Under the pieces are notes generated by a model. The model worked only from the letters and a program-made list of their open reading frames with translations. It did no database searches and was not told the DNA's origin. The position numbers and the translations under genes are program-made. DNA of 64,000 bases from Hysterangium stoloniferum (taxonomy: Eukaryota > Basidiomycota > Agaricomycetes > Hysterangiales > Hysterangiaceae), in contig WHVD01000032.1 of NCBI GenBank assembly GCA_015178975.1, forward strand, positions 248,001 through 312,000, written 5' to 3'. Shown one piece after another: positions 31,217-43,385 of this stretch; within the stretch, counting starts at the first letter, position 1, and each line of letters begins with the position of its first letter.

Positions 31217-34200
31217 TCAGAAACCTGTAAAAGCAAAGAGAGACATAGGGTGACAGGGAAAAATGAAAATGAATCCAACATAACATGGGGTCCACAGAGT
31301 GCAGTCAGAGAGAGGATAGTGGTCTGGGTTTGAGCAGGTAAGCTGTGTGAAAGTCAGTAACAATCTCCATGGCATTACCGAGTTCTGTGGCCAAAATCCA
31401 TGAAGTCTCTTTGTCTGTGCCCTCACAGCCCACCCACTTGACCAAGTAAAGCAGTTTAACAATTGCATCAACACTTATCTATTTTTGAATCTAAAATTTG
31501 TGAAATTTCAAACTCGGGTTCTCCATCAATAATGACTGGAGGAGGTGGAGATTGCATGTGATCTAGGATAGTGTTAGCAGTACACGGTTCTAGCATAGAA
31601 ACATGAAATACCGGGTGCACCACACACATGCTATCTGGAAGCTGTAGGGTCCATGAGACTGAACCTACTTTTGCTATTATTTCAAATGGACCTAAATATT
31701 TTTCAGCAAGTTTCTTTGATGGATGGGTAGTCCAGAAGAATTGAGCTTTGACAAAAACACGATCACCAATTTTTAAGTTGGGTGATGGAATCCGGTTTTT
31801 GTCTGCTGAATGCTGATATTGCTCTTGGGTGGACATTATGGTAGTCCTGAGTTCCCCAAGGAGCTTGTGTAGGTCTGTGATGAACTCTTGAGCATGGGTG
31901 GAGGTGAGATTTCATTCTGGGTGTACTGTAATATTTGGATTGTACCCTTTATTTGCAAAGAATGGGGAAATGCCGGTAGTGGCCAAGGGTGCATTGTTGT
32001 AAGCAAATTCTGCAAGTGGTAACAAGGATTTCCAATTGTCCTGTTGATAGTTGCAATATACACAGAGGTATTGTTCCAATGTCTGGTTGACACATTCAGT
32101 TTGTCCGTCGCCTTCCAGGTGATGTCTGGATGTGAAGTGTAACTTCATGTCCAAGGATTTTCTGAGGGATCTAAAGAAGTGAGATACAAACTCTGATCCT
32201 CAATTGGAAGTTACATAGGATGGGACTCCGTGCTTGGAAAATACATTGATAATAAAAAGTTCTGCTAACTGCATGGACATGATGGTATCATGTGTGGGGA
32301 CAAATGTATGTACCTTGTTTTGAGAATCTGTCAACAAAAACTAGAATGGTGGAAAAGCCTTCAGAGTCCAGTAGGTGTTCGATGAAATCCATAGAGATGG
32401 AATTCCATGGGTGTTCTGGTACCAGGAGTTGTTTCAGAAGGCTGTATGGCTTGTGATGCTGTGCTTTAGAGTGTGGACAAGTAATGCAAGATTTACAATA
32501 GTGCTTAATGAAGCCTCAGAGTCTGGGCCAAGTGTATTCTCTTCTTATTAATGATAGAGTTTTGTTGAACCCAAAATGTCCTGAGAGTGGGTGGTCATGT
32601 TTGTACTGGAGAATCCTGAGGCAGAGTCTGGCAGAGTCCAGTACATAGATATGATCATCAAGTCTAATTAAACCATGCTGGTTGAGAGACCACTGGGGTT
32701 GACCGGGGTCCACGGGATTGTCAAGGTGTGCTTTAGTTATTGGGTCTAGTGGAATTGCCAATAGAATATCTTGATGTAACTTCTCAATATCCATAATGAT
32801 AATTCCATGGAGGATGGGATGGATGAGGAAAGTCATGTAGACTGATGCAGTAAGCTGCTGGTTCGTGAAAATGGGTTTCAAGTTGTGTGGGTTTACCATG
32901 GCATAGTCGTTGCTCCCCTCTTTAAGATAGACATCCCATTGTTAGTTAAAGCATCGGGTTTGCCGCCAAGGTGACTGGGTTGAAAGCGGATAATCATATT
33001 GAAGGCTGATAGGTATTCAGACCAGTGGGCCTGCCAACGGGTCAAAAGTTTCATGGTAGAAAAGTATTCCAGGTTCTTGTGATCTGTTACAATGTCAATC
33101 GGCATTCCTGAGCCTTCCAAATAGTGTTGCCACATTTTGAAAGCTGAAAAGATTGTTAGGAGTTCCTTGTCATGAATGTCATAATTGAGCTCTGCTCCAG
33201 TGAAAGTCCAGGACAGAAAAGCCACAGGGTGAACTTCTCCATTGGAGTCCTGGATAGACAGAATGGCTCCAAGTGCATAGTCTGAGGTGTCCATCTCAAC
33301 AATGAGCGGGAAGTCCAGTTTCCAATGTGATAGAATTGGAGCTGACAAAAAAGAATCTTTTAAAAGATTGAAAGCTTTTTGACACTTATCATTAAAATTC
33401 CACAGAGTATCCTTGTGCATAAAATGAGTAAGGGGTACTGTGATGTTGGAATATCCACAGATAAAATGTCAGTAAAAATTGGCAAAGCTGAGGAAAAATT
33501 GTATATATTTGACTTTTCTGGGTTCCAGCCAATCTTTGATGACTTGTACTTTACTTTCATCCATACGGAGTCTGCTGGGTCCCATAATGAAACCTAGATA
33601 CTCCATGGAGTCTATGTCAAAAGTACATTTTTTACCATTCATGAATAAACCATGTTGTCTGAGTCTCCAGAGAACTTCACAGACTTGTTTGTCATGTACT
33701 GTGGGGTCCTCGGAGTAGATAAGAATGTCATCCAAGTAAACAATGATGCATACATTGAGCATGTCAGAGAAAATATCATTAATAAAATGTTGAAAAACAG
33801 ATGGAGCATTGGTGAGTCCAAAGGGCATCACCAACCACTCAAAGGCCCCATAACAGGTCTGAAAGTGGTTTTCCACTCATCTCCCACAGAGATCTGGACC
33901 AAATGGTAGGCATGTTTAAGGTCTATTTCAGTATAAATCCAGGCATTCCGTGGAGCATCGAGCAGGTCAGATATAAGTGGGAGTGGATACTTGTCCTTTT
34001 TTGTGACAGCATTGAGTCCTCTGAAATCAACACATACTCTGAGGGATGCATCCTTTTTCTTGACAAACAGAACAGGTGCTCCAAAAGGAGATTTGAGGGT
34101 CTGATAAAACCTATGGACAAATGTTCATCCAGGATATCCTGGATTGTGGAAGGTTCTGTGGAGGAAAGCTGGTAAATATGTCCAAGGGGTGGCTGGGCAC

Positions 34201-34900
34201 CTTTGTCAAGATCAATTTTTAAGTCATACTCTCTGTGGGGTGGAAGCTGGTCAGCTTTTTGCTTACTGAAAACATCTGCAAAGTCATGGTATTTCTCTGG
34301 GATGCCTTCTAGATCAGCAGTTTGCTCAGATGCAGATACTGGAGTTGAGAAACGAGTGGTTGCTTCATCAATTTTCAAATTGATAGTGAATGCCTGGGAT
34401 CCATCCATTTTTGTAGCCCTAATAAATGCTGCAGCATTAATGAAAGAAATAGACAGAGGTGCCGTGGGGTCTGGGGAAGCCATGGGTGCCGTAGGGATCA
34501 CGGGAATCCTCAAGACTGCAGGTGCCAGGAAGGCCATGGGTGCCATGGAGGCCATGTCGGATACAGTTATTGAGGGTGCCATGCGTGTCTGGAAAGTTAT
34601 GCTGTTTGCTACCCAGTCAATCAATGGATTATAGCAGGTAAGCCAGTTACATATGTCCTAGGACAACTGAGGAACTTGAGTCTAACTGGGTCACATAGAA
34701 AGTGACCAACTGAGATGTTCCACACAGGAACTGGATGGATAAATTGCAAGCTTGGGTGATAACCAAATTGCTTGTGCCATTGAAGAGTCAGAGTCTGACT
34801 GGATTTATTGGATAAGTTGACGACAGATTATTTTGCATGAATTTAGTATCTAAAAAACAATGAGTCAAGCCAGAATCTATGAGTGCTGAAAAAACAGATT
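31217..34900 (-). pseudogene. pol: Ty3-A pol (element 2)
   Basis: Minus order: protease (ALIDSGLTHCFLDTKF near 34890), linker, RT N-part (LSIGFIRPS, where a one-base loss shifts the frame), YLDD (near 33730), RNase H (VEMDTSDYALGAIL near 33290), integrase zinc region (GHFGFNKTLSLIRREYTW near 32560), core (HHLEGDGQTECVNQTLEQYL, with Arg to Cys in GQTER), TGA at 31912-31914 shared with element 1, and a chromodomain (CKLLYLVKWVG-like, near 31440) in a shifted frame. Multiple lesions; inactive. Confidence 0.88.
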
Positions 34901-34938
34901 TCAGAATCATATTAGACATAAGTTTAATAAAAAATGAG

Positions 34939-36297
34939 TCAGAGTTCAAAAGAGCAGATGTGTTGAGATGGGTAAACTTGTGAATGCATGGAGAGGTAAT
35001 GCAACCCCCAACCCGCATGGAGTCTGCAGGGTTGCTTACTCTTTTTTTGAGTTGGAAGCCAGTTTGTCCTTTGATGGGGATTCCATGGAGGAAGTCTTGG
35101 CTGTTCAACCTTTTGCAGAGTTTGCTTTTGCCAACAGACATTCTGGAACTCAATGGCCAGGTTTTCCACACAAGAGACAAAGGCTATTGTCCAGATGCCA
35201 CTGCCTTTCCTGTGGGGTGAGTTTGCCATTGGGTCCGAGCTTGCCTGTAAGGTTGGGTTTCCAGTTTGCTTGCCAGACTGCTGACCTTTGTTGTTGTTGT
35301 TGTTGTTGGAAGACTTTTTATCATTCTTCCGATCAGATTGTGTGGAGTTTTGGTTACTGGTAGATGGAGTGTTGTTGTTGGTTTTATTGGCCATGGACTT
35401 GGTGACCTTGTCCACAGAGGTCTCATGGGCAACTTCTGTGTGACATTCCCAATAACATGCATCCACATTTTGAGCCTTGAGGTGCATATGGGACAGTGTT
35501 TTTGGCTTGCCATCTTCTCCTTTTGAGACTTCATCTTTAAGTTGGGATGGCAGACTGGCATAGAACTGGTGGTGGAGAGTGCGATCGCCCCACTGACAAC
35601 GAGCTGCAAGATTGTTGAACTGGACAATATAGTTCATGATGCACTGGGTGTCCTTCATATGAAGATTGGTGAGACTGTTCTCGGCTTCTCTGGTTAGGTC
35701 ATATGGGCCAAAGTTGGTTTCTAGCTCCATACCAAAAGCATCCCAATCTTCAAGCCAAAGCAGGTCTTCCTTGGAAAGTCCACTAAAAGCCAGTTCAAAC
35801 CATTTCAATGCAGATCCCAAGAGGTATGAAAGTGCATAATTGACTTTTTGGGAGTCCGTGGAGAATGCAGTGGATCGATCATGGAGATTGAAGTGACATT
35901 GCATGAGGAAAGTGGAACGTTTGTTGGGGTTGGAACCCATGAAGGGTTCTGGAGCATTGACTTTTGACTGCAGAGGTTCCAGATCCTTCTTGCTGCCTTC
36001 TCGGAGCATGTGATTCATCAATCTCTCTAAAGTGATTGCTAACAACTCAGAGGTGTCCGCAAGTGGTGGTTGATCATTAGACAGGGAATTTTCGACACCT
36101 TTGCCCTTGTTGGGGGCCACAGACCTGCCCTCGTGCTCGGATTCGTCCGGGTTTTCCCAGACTTCTTCAATACAGGCTTCTTCCATGGTGTCCAGCTGGT
36201 TTGTGAGTGTCTGGCTGGTATACAAAGTAAGTGGGGAATGAAGAGTTGAAGGTCCAGGTAATGATTCCTGTACCTGTGCTTTTCTTCTTGGTGGCAT
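34939..36297 (-). pseudogene. gag: Ty3-A gag (element 2)
   Basis: Starts MPPRRKAQVQ. It is continuous through the capsid-like region (ALKWFELAFSGL, HHQFYASLPSQLKDE) and the Asn-rich linker. It then shifts frame, so the zinc knuckle (CLLC...-type, near 35160) is out of phase and the tail is missense. It is better preserved than the gag of element 1. Confidence 0.85.
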
Positions 36298-36317
36298 ATT
36301 GACAATCTGTGAGTCTT

Positions 36318-36328
36318 AGTCAGAAAAT
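36318..36328 (-). promoter_or_regulatory. Candidate self-priming PBS, element 2
   Basis: Minus-strand ATTTTCTGACT, two bases after the 5' LTR, complementary to AGTCAGAAAA(A)T at 36646-36635 in that LTR, which lies 33 nt downstream of TATATA (36679-36674). The LTR copy has one additional A. Confidence 0.5.
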
Positions 36329-36330
36329 AC

Positions 36331-37135
36331 TGTTAAAGAGTGTGTGGAGCTTATCAGAGGGTCTCTGGAGAAACCCACAGGAAAGCCAGTAGGACTTGGC
36401 TTCAGCTTATAGGCTGAGCCCTTGTGAGATCGTGACATCAAATTTCAGATGGGCAGATGGGAATCCCAGGGAGTCCAGGAGTAGTTGGTGGTCAAGGGGT
36501 CAGGCGGTGATGAGTCAGAGGTTGAATGATAGATGGGTCGGAGCCTGTGGGCTCCGATGAGGTAAATAGTGGTGTGTTTCAAAGAGGAGATTAGAGCAGA
36601 AAATGTACTGAGATTACTGGGGGGAATCTAAGCTATTTTTCTGACTGGATTGTATGTACAACATCTGCCAGACTATATAGACTGTGGAATGTATAACATT
36701 CCAAATCCAGTAATAATGAAATCCAAACTAGTAATCATGAAACGAGATAAGTAAACACCAAATTTGGTGTTAGGAACGGAATGGAGTGGAGCAGAGTCTG
36801 AAATGTGACAGGTTGTTAGACCATAATGGGAATGGGGCGGGAGCAGGGTCTGAAATATGACAGGTCATTTGACATAATGGGAATGGTGCTCAGTTAGAGA
36901 GCTGTTGGGTTTATGAGAGGAGTCTGGTGACTGGGATGTGGGACAGGGTCAGAGATAGGCAGATGCAGGTCCTATTCCAGTGACTAATATGTACATGAAG
37001 TAATGAAGGTCGATCACAGACAGGTCTGACATCCAGAGTCCAGTGGGTATTCCAGTAAACTGATGACTGGTGCATGTAGGGTGTGGCTGCATATAGGGTA
37101 GTGCCTGGAGTCCAGTAGGTTTTCCAGTCATAACA
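36331..37135 (-). repeat. 5' LTR of Ty3-A element 2 (805 bp)
   Basis: On the minus strand TGTTATGACTGG...TTTAACA. It has TATATAG at 36680-36674, the 18-bp palindrome near 36766, the 20-nt motif (as its complement) near 36391 and the stem-loop near 36362. Confidence 0.92.
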
Positions 37136-38170
37136 GTCAGCTTCTGTGTTTGCTATTAGAGTAGTCCCTGCAGGGAAGGGGGTGCATGCAGGCCAACAGT
37201 TCTTCATATTAAAATAATCAATTATTCATTGAATGTAATGAGTTTGATCTATTGTTATGGTCTTCTTATAGTGATTTCGAGTGATGTGGAGTCCTAGAAA
37301 GTGTTCGATTCCCCCTAAATTGGTGTATTTGTACTTGGAACCAATAAAGCTTTTGACATCTTGTATGTTTTTCAAGGTCCTTGTCCTTCTCAGCTTTCCA
37401 TTTCTTTCATTCACTTTGCACTTCCTCTTTTGAGAGATTGCACTGTTTGCATCGACAGTCTCATTCCCAGTGCCTTGGGGCACCACAGAAGTTACAAGTA
37501 TTGTTAGTCCTCCTTTTTCCTTGTTTTATGGCATTAACTGAAGTATCCCTTGTCATAGTTCTTCAGATAAAATGCAGGCACACATATTTGCAGAGGTGAG
37601 TGTCTTGTAATCACTCACATTTGCTAGGATGGTTTGTTGAATTATTTCGTATGTAGGTGGCAAGGCACAAAGGATGAGGAGCACATGGAGGCTATCTGCA
37701 ATGGGCATTCCAGCAGTTTCAATGCAGGAGTGGTATTCAGACATTTTGTCTATCTATTGTGTGAATGGAAGATGGGTTGTGATAGATGTATTGAATTATT
37801 TGATGATGTTGACCAAAATATTGAGTCCTGTGTGAGTGCCATAAGTTTCTTGTAGTCTTTTCCAGTTGTCTGTGAGGCTCTCATCATCTTTGATAGATTG
37901 CCTGATCATTGGCTTGATTGTGAGTTGTATCAAGCCTAGTCCTTCATCATTTCTTCTGTCCCATTTGTTAATGGCCTGTGTTTCTTCACTCATAGGGGGT
38001 CCCAGGTGCTTTTGGTGTAGGGCGAGTCTCATTTCCCTCAGCAATGCATAGTATGTGCATGAGGCAAAATGCACTTCATACTGAATATGACCAATCTTCC
38101 CAATTTGTTCCATCAAATTTTTCAATTGAACTGAGGAGTCTGGAAGCAGTTGATGACATGTTTTGAGTGT
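37136..38170 (-). pseudogene. gag: Copia-1 gag fused by deletion to RT C-terminus
   Basis: Gag frame 38125-37796 (ALLREMRLALHQKHLGPP, QAINKWDRRNDEGLGLIQLT) continues to a CCHC knuckle (CNFCGAPRHWE.DC near 37500). Directly after KAEKDKDLEK the sequence enters the RT end: IEHFLGLHITRN...TITIDQTHYIQ (37320-37230) and CTPFPAGTTLI (37170). Everything between gag and the RT end is deleted. Confidence 0.8.
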
Positions 38171-38252
38171 TGCAAAAAGATGTGTGTGTTGTAGATGTTG
38201 TCAAGTGATAATAATGCTATACGTATGTTAGGCAATGGGGCCCATAACCTAT

Positions 38253-39065
38253 TGTAAAAGGTCACAACTTGTATGTGCAGTGCCACTCAGGAAACTCCTG
38301 AGTGTGAGTGTAACTGACTCTGTTGTTATCCTACTGTACATTCTGTAGTTATTTTATACTACTGGGTCCTATTGTTCTATGAGTGGCACAATGGGATCTA
38401 ATAATAGGTTTGATCAGTAGTTGTTCCCTTTGTTGTTTTTAAGTCCCCATTGTTCTTCCAGGATAATTCAACTGGTATTGTCCCTGTTAAGTGCCGTGTC
38501 GGGAACTTATTCCGGAACTATCGGGAAGTCACCGGGAAGTCGGGACAACTAGATAGGGTCAGGACGTCGTCTTCAGCTTATGTGCTGCACCTCTACGCAA
38601 ACGCTCAATGTCCTTAATTTCGGAGGTGAGACTTGTGATGGGAGTTACGGATATTCAGAGTTCTGAAGAGTTCCGAATATCGAGCGTACAGAAAGACGGG
38701 AGAAGGAATAAGAAACTAAGTCGATATCAGATCTAAGGTAAAGTACAAATTCGCGGAAACTAATATAAGTCTGCTCGTTATTGTACTACAAACTAAGACC
38801 ATAATAAGACGGAAACGGAAGTGTTCTTAAAACGGAAATACAATAAGACATATTAGGAAGGCAATATTCCGTAACAGGAATATAACAAACAAACGAGTGA
38901 ATACTTGTCAACGGACAAATTACCAAATGTGGAACAAGGGAAGAATGCGGATGATACGGTAACTATGATGTTCCGTAGTCGGAGGTCAAAGTTGGAAGTC
39001 GGGGATCGGAAGTCGGATATTGAAACATCCGGGAACGGGTCGTAACAGTCCCCTTTATTACAACA
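38253..39065 (-). repeat. 5' LTR of Copia-1 (245 bp without the nested solo LTR)
   Basis: Minus sense TGTTGTAATAAAGGGG...CCTTTTACA, followed by ATAGGTTATGGGCCCC as the PBS region. It is split by the solo LTR at 38485-39047. Confidence 0.8.
38485..39047 (-). repeat. Solo LTR related to family B (563 bp), TSD gtccc
   Basis: TGTTAAGTGCC...GGTCGTAACA flanked by gtccc (38480-38484 and 39048-39052) inside the Copia-1 5' LTR. In minus orientation it carries the same 3' motif (gtgcagcacataagctgaag) as families A and B. Confidence 0.9.
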
Positions 39066-39109
39066 GGACACACTTCTAGCATTACTCAATCTAACAGAAT
39101 TTGGCCTGG

Positions 39110-39712
39110 TGTGAAGAGTGGTGGAAGTTCTAACCGTTCTATATACAAAGAATATCGACCATTTAGGTACAACACGATGATGTATTGACTGTTTAGTTCA
39201 ATATGGTCAAGTGAATTAGCTATCTAAAGTAGAATAGAGAGCTAAAATGAATAAAGGAGAATCAACTGTAAAGTACAATTCTGAATGACTGCTCGAGTGT
39301 TGAAGAGAATAATGAGAGAGTCAAATAACAGAGTAGCGCAGATATAGTCCACGCAGATTGAGATAATGGTTTGAGTTTCAACTAGTATAGTTCAAAACCC
39401 TGATTGCACTAGTAGTTAAAGCCCATCTGTGATGGTCAAGATGATACCCCAATCACAACTTACAGGACATTAACTGGGTGTCTGGGTAAGTCGTGGTTGC
39501 GGGATAAAAAGTGTCTGAGTTCTAACTACCGGCACTAGAATACACAAGTCTGGCATGTATGCACCCACAAGAGTCAATGTACCGAATGCATAGGTCGTCG
39601 AACTAATTATATGTGTATAATAAAATAGAGAAAAAATAGAAAAAATAATGGAAATATAGTATGAGCTCGTCCAGACTATATTTCCGGAGTATATTTCGCC
39701 ATACCTCTCACA
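39110..39712. repeat. Solo LTR, family C (603 bp), TSD cctgg
   Basis: TGTGAAGAGTGG...ACCTCTCACA with perfect cctgg at 39105-39109 and 39713-39717. Confidence 0.93.
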
Positions 39713-39717
39713 CCTGG

Positions 39718-40175
39718 TATCAGACTGGGACATCTTGCAGGACTCTCCTGCTGCATCTGACCACAACCCCATTTAGTGGCTCAGCCACCCCCAACCCCCC
39801 CTCCCCCTGCTGTGGAGGAACTCCAATGACCCTTCCAGATTGACCCTTCCCTACATGCTGACTGGTGTTGTGCTTTCACCCAAGCCAGTACTAACCCTCC
39901 CCCTGCAGACTACTGCTCTCAAGATGTTGAACTATGTAGGTGCCTCTGCCCTCCTAGATGCCTTCTTGTCAGCCACCTCCTCTGTGATGCCCCATAGCAG
40001 GGGCCAAGCCCCCCCCCACTCCAAGTGGTGGAATGAGGCCTGTAATGAAGCCATGCGCTACACATGCAGCCCACAATGTGATGTCACCCATGGCTGCCTA
40101 CATGTCACCCATGGCTGCCTACATGCCACCATCTGGAAAGCCAAATGTGACTGGACTATGGACATCATCCAATGA
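39718..40175 (+). pseudogene. Non-LTR (LINE) retrotransposon fragment
   Basis: Endonuclease end motif SDHNPI (about 39757), then in another frame SKWWNEACNEAMRYTC (about 40025), the linker typical between LINE endonuclease and RT. It is frameshifted and truncated, and has a local tandem duplication of atgtcacccatggctgcctac. No RT domain follows. Confidence 0.65.
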
Positions 40176-40859
40176 ACTGATCATACTTAAAGGTATATAT
40201 TGTGAATCAGTAAAGCATATTCACATAATATCTTAAGTGTTTGAGCATAAATAAATACTGAGAATATCCTTGCAAGATCCGTAAGACTACATTAAGATCC
40301 TGATAAGTTAGTATCACAGTAGACCCTGTAGGTTAGTGTAAATAAAGCATATATTAGCCAAATAGTGTTTTATTCTATATCTAATCTTTGACCTGTTTAT
40401 AAATATTTTTACTGTTTGATAAATAGTATAAAATATATATAAACTAGCTAGAATTGAAGTTAAATCTAGCTTCAGAATAAGTAAATTGTTATTCTTATTT
40501 TAATAGTTGTTGTCACAGAAAAAGAACAAGCTTGCACAAGCAGCTCTCAAAACCTTCTTTGTGAAGTAGGGTGCATATATTCAAGTAAACTCTTGACTTC
40601 AGGGGTTCTAAGTCTACCAAGGCTGCCACTGATTAATATCAAATACTTAAATTATTTTACCTTGCAGTGAATTGAGTATTTGCACATTTTGATAGAGCAT
40701 TGGACTCCTTTTTCGGAAAATAGTATTAAAATAAGGCTAATACATTACAGCCATCTAGGAGAACTAGCTAGTTTGGCTAGACTCACTAGATGCACTATTT
40801 TCATGAGATCCCTATTTACTAGTTGGTATAAAAGCTTACTGTAGAACTAGGGAATGGGA
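40176..40859. other. AT-rich, no gene; repeat shared with 57.9 kb
   Basis: 40752-40853 (ccatctaggagaactagctag...tataaaagcttactgtag) recurs at 57903-58019. The TATAAAAG suggests an LTR or promoter fragment. Confidence 0.5.
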
Positions 40860-41300
40860 CACCATGCATGGAAAATACATGAGTGATAAAAAGTCCCAGT
40901 AGTTGCATGGATGTGATGGTGGATGGTGTCATGTGTAGGGATGAAAATACCTGGCATGGAGAATTTGTCAACATGACTAGGATTACAGAATAGCCTTTGG
41001 AGTCCAGTCAGTGTTCAATAAAATCCATGGTACCAGGAGTTGTCTGAGAAGGCCATATGGCTTGTAATGCTGTGATTTAGAGCATGAACAAGTGATGCAT
41101 GATTTACAATAGTGCTTAACAAGGCCACAGAATACAGGGGAAGTATACTCTCTGAGAATCATTGCTAGAGTCATCTTGAGCCCAAAATGTATGGACATCA
41201 GGTAGTCATATTTGTACTGGATAATTCTGAGGTGAAGGCTGCCAGAATCTGGTACATACATATGTGTGATTGTCAAGTCTAATAAAACCTTGTGGCTGAC
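40860..41300 (-). pseudogene. Ty3-A-like integrase fragment
   Basis: The minus frame reads LHLRIIQYKYDYLMSIHFGLKMTLAMILREYTSP, then CKSCITCSCSKSQHYKPYGLL, the integrase zinc-binding region (second half C-x2-C). Flanks to about 40860 match the integrase core DNA of elements 1-3. Isolated fragment. Confidence 0.75.
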
Positions 41301-41474
41301 ATGAATTGAATTTCCTTCAATTAAGTCGAATAATATTTGTAATTTATTCTACTAAACCAAATACAGAAGCCTTGTTCAACAAAGTATAGATTCACCCTGT
41401 TGATGAAGTGAGAGGCTAATACCAGTTGCAAAGGCTCACAGATGATAATGTTGAAGAGTTTTAATAATCACATA

Positions 41475-41686
41475 CAGTAGGCAACAAAACCCTTACAATG
41501 TTTTGTACTTTTTGAAAGACATGGCTATTCCTCCAGAAGTAAATTTTGTAAAATGCCGAAAATATTATGTAATATACTTCAATATCATACCTTCCAGAAA
41601 TGCACAGCCACAAGGCACCACATCCTTATTTGGTAAGTCCACATCACACAAACCAATAGCTCATTGTAAGGGTTTGGTTGCACACA
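41475..41686 (+). repeat. Left TIR of the mariner element, with internal inverted site
   Basis: Begins GGCAACAAAACCCTTACAATG (from 41480) and ends with its inverse copy cattgtaagggtttggttgc. The right TIR has the same pair, so four copies of the putative transposase site are present. Confidence 0.85.
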
Positions 41687-41760
41687 TTTTTAAAGTTCAA
41701 AATGGGTCCTAGTCACATGACTTTGTTTATAAAGTTCAACAAAGTCATGTGACCACTCTT

Positions 41761-42295
41761 TTTTTTTTTTTTTTTTTTTGATATATTTGTATCCCACTTC
41801 AAGCAACAATGGCTAACTGCGGCTAGGGGGTGAAAAGGCCCCCAGAGAAACTATGCTACAGTGGTACAAAGTTCCGAGTGAGCTACGTGTGTGGAAGGGA
41901 TTTTAGTAAGCAAAGGGGGGGCATGTAGATATGTATAGAGCTGAGGCCTTAAGGCCTTGGGCCGAAGCCCCAAGAAAAGCCTGAGATCCTGCTAGCAGGC
42001 ATTGACAAGGGCTGCAGGCACACTGAAGTCTTGCATTGCTAGTGCATAGGTGAATGCTGGAGTCGGGGGTGGGTAGGAAGGGTAGACCACTGCCAGGCAG
42101 CAGTCATGGTTGGTAGGTGCCAGTGACGTTCCGCAGACGACACTGGTGCATGGCTGAAGGCTGCCGACTTTGACAGAGCAGTGAATTCAAAGGCCCCCGA
42201 ACCTGTTCACTGTCATCCGCCTCTCTGCCCCTCACCACGAGCACTGGGGGCCCCAACCCCAGAGACAGGTGGTGGTCACGGAACAAGAGAGCCTT
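41761..42295 (-). mobile_element. Poly(A) retroposon (LINE 3' end or SINE), 17-bp TSD
   Basis: Direct repeats gtcatgtgaccactctt at 41744-41760 and 42296-42312 flank a 535-bp insert that begins with a run of T (a poly(A) tail on the minus strand). The tail is preceded (minus sense) by ...gggatacaaatatatc. No RT coding was found. Target-primed integration fits. Confidence 0.85.
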
Positions 42296-42369
42296 GTCAT
42301 GTGACCACTCTTCCTCAATGTATATAAGATGAAGGCAACCAGTTGGAATCCCACAATCACCTACTCACA

Positions 42370-43385
42370 ATGAAAAAGCTCTCCTCCAGCCAAATCCAAC
42401 ATGTTCTTACTCTACTTGACTCTGGCATTTCTGGAGCTCAAATATGTTACCAAACTCATCTCAGCAGTGCCACCATCAGTTGTATTCACTCTGAGCATCA
42501 CCCTGACCTCCCCAAATTCTCTGGTGGCTGTCCTACAAAGCTTACCACAGCCAATATTGCCTATGCTAGAAGAATAATTTGCATGGGGAAGGTTGATAAT
42601 GCCACACAGGCAACCAAGAAACTTATACACATCATCAACACTCCTATTACTTCACAAACAGTGCATCGCCACCTCAAAACCATAGGCATGAGGGCTGTGG
42701 TAAAGAGAAAAAGGCCACTTCTCAAACCTCATCATTGGAAATCTCAAATGGAGTTTGCAGAAAGGCATTTGGAATGGACCTGGAGTACTGGAAGAGGGTC
42801 ATATGGTCTGATGAGACTAAGATTAATAGGCTGGGATCAGATGGAAGGAAATATGTGTGGAAAAATGTGGATGAGGGGTTAAATGATAGGTTAGTAGAGG
42901 GAACAGTCAAGTTTGGAGGAGGAAACCTGATGATGTGGGGATGCATGGGCTGGGATGGGGTTGGGTTTGCAACCAAAATTGATGGGAGGATGGATACTGA
43001 GCTTTATGTGGAGATCCTGGATGATGAACTTCAGCAAACCCTCAAATATTACAACAAAACAGTGGCTGACATTGTGTTTCAACAAGACAATGACCCCAAA
43101 CACACCAGCAAAAAGGCCCATAAATGGTTCACTGACCATGATGTTACAGTCCTCAAGTGGCCTGCACAATCTCCTGACATGAATCCTATTGAACATCTGT
43201 GGAATCATGTCAAAAAGAAGCTGGGGGAGTATGAACAGCCTGCAAATAGTGTTTATGAACTGTGGGAGAGGGTGCAGAAGGTGTGGGAAGAGATCCCAAA
43301 GGAGGAGTGTCAGAAGCTTATTGAGAGTATGCCTAGAAGACTTGCAGCAGTGATTAGAGCAAAGGGGGGCCATACTAAATACTAA
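42370..43385 (+). pseudogene. Tc1/mariner transposase, DD34E, single frameshift
   Basis: The N-terminal HTH region (MKKLSSSQIQHVLTLLDSG...QTVHRHLKTIGM) is in one frame up to AERHLEW (about 42778). The DDE domain follows in another: VIWSDETKIN, QQDNDPKHTS, QSPDMNPIEHLW. There are 34 residues between the second Asp and the Glu, so DD34E. All catalytic residues are present. Restoring one C in the ggacctgg stretch would rejoin the frames. It cuts and pastes at TA sites. Recently active, or an assembly indel. Confidence 0.9.

Larger units (their letters stand above)
27693..37135 (-). mobile_element. Ty3/gypsy chromovirus, family A, element 2 (9.44 kb), TSD gtcag
   Basis: Both LTRs are present, flanked by the perfect TSD gtcag (27688-27692 and 37136-37140) inside the RT of Copia-1. 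Minus-strand order: 5' LTR 37135-36331, PBS, gag, pol, antisense gene, PPT, 3' LTR 28551-27693. Pol has frameshifts and stops, so it is inactive, but overall this is the best-preserved copy structurally. Confidence 0.93.
26895..39065 (-). mobile_element. Copia-1: internally deleted Ty1/Copia element with nested insertions
   Basis: Minus-strand order: 5' LTR (39065-38253, holding a solo LTR), PBS region, gag, a jump into the C-terminal RT, [Ty3-A element 2], the rest of RT, RNase H, PPT gagggggag, truncated 3' LTR. Without the insertions it is only about 2.2 kb. Protease, integrase and the N-terminal RT are deleted, so it is non-autonomous. Confidence 0.85.

Noticed and set aside
41761-41779. 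T-run as a transcription terminator
   Set aside because: It lies exactly at a TSD boundary and is the poly(A) tail of a minus-strand retroposon.
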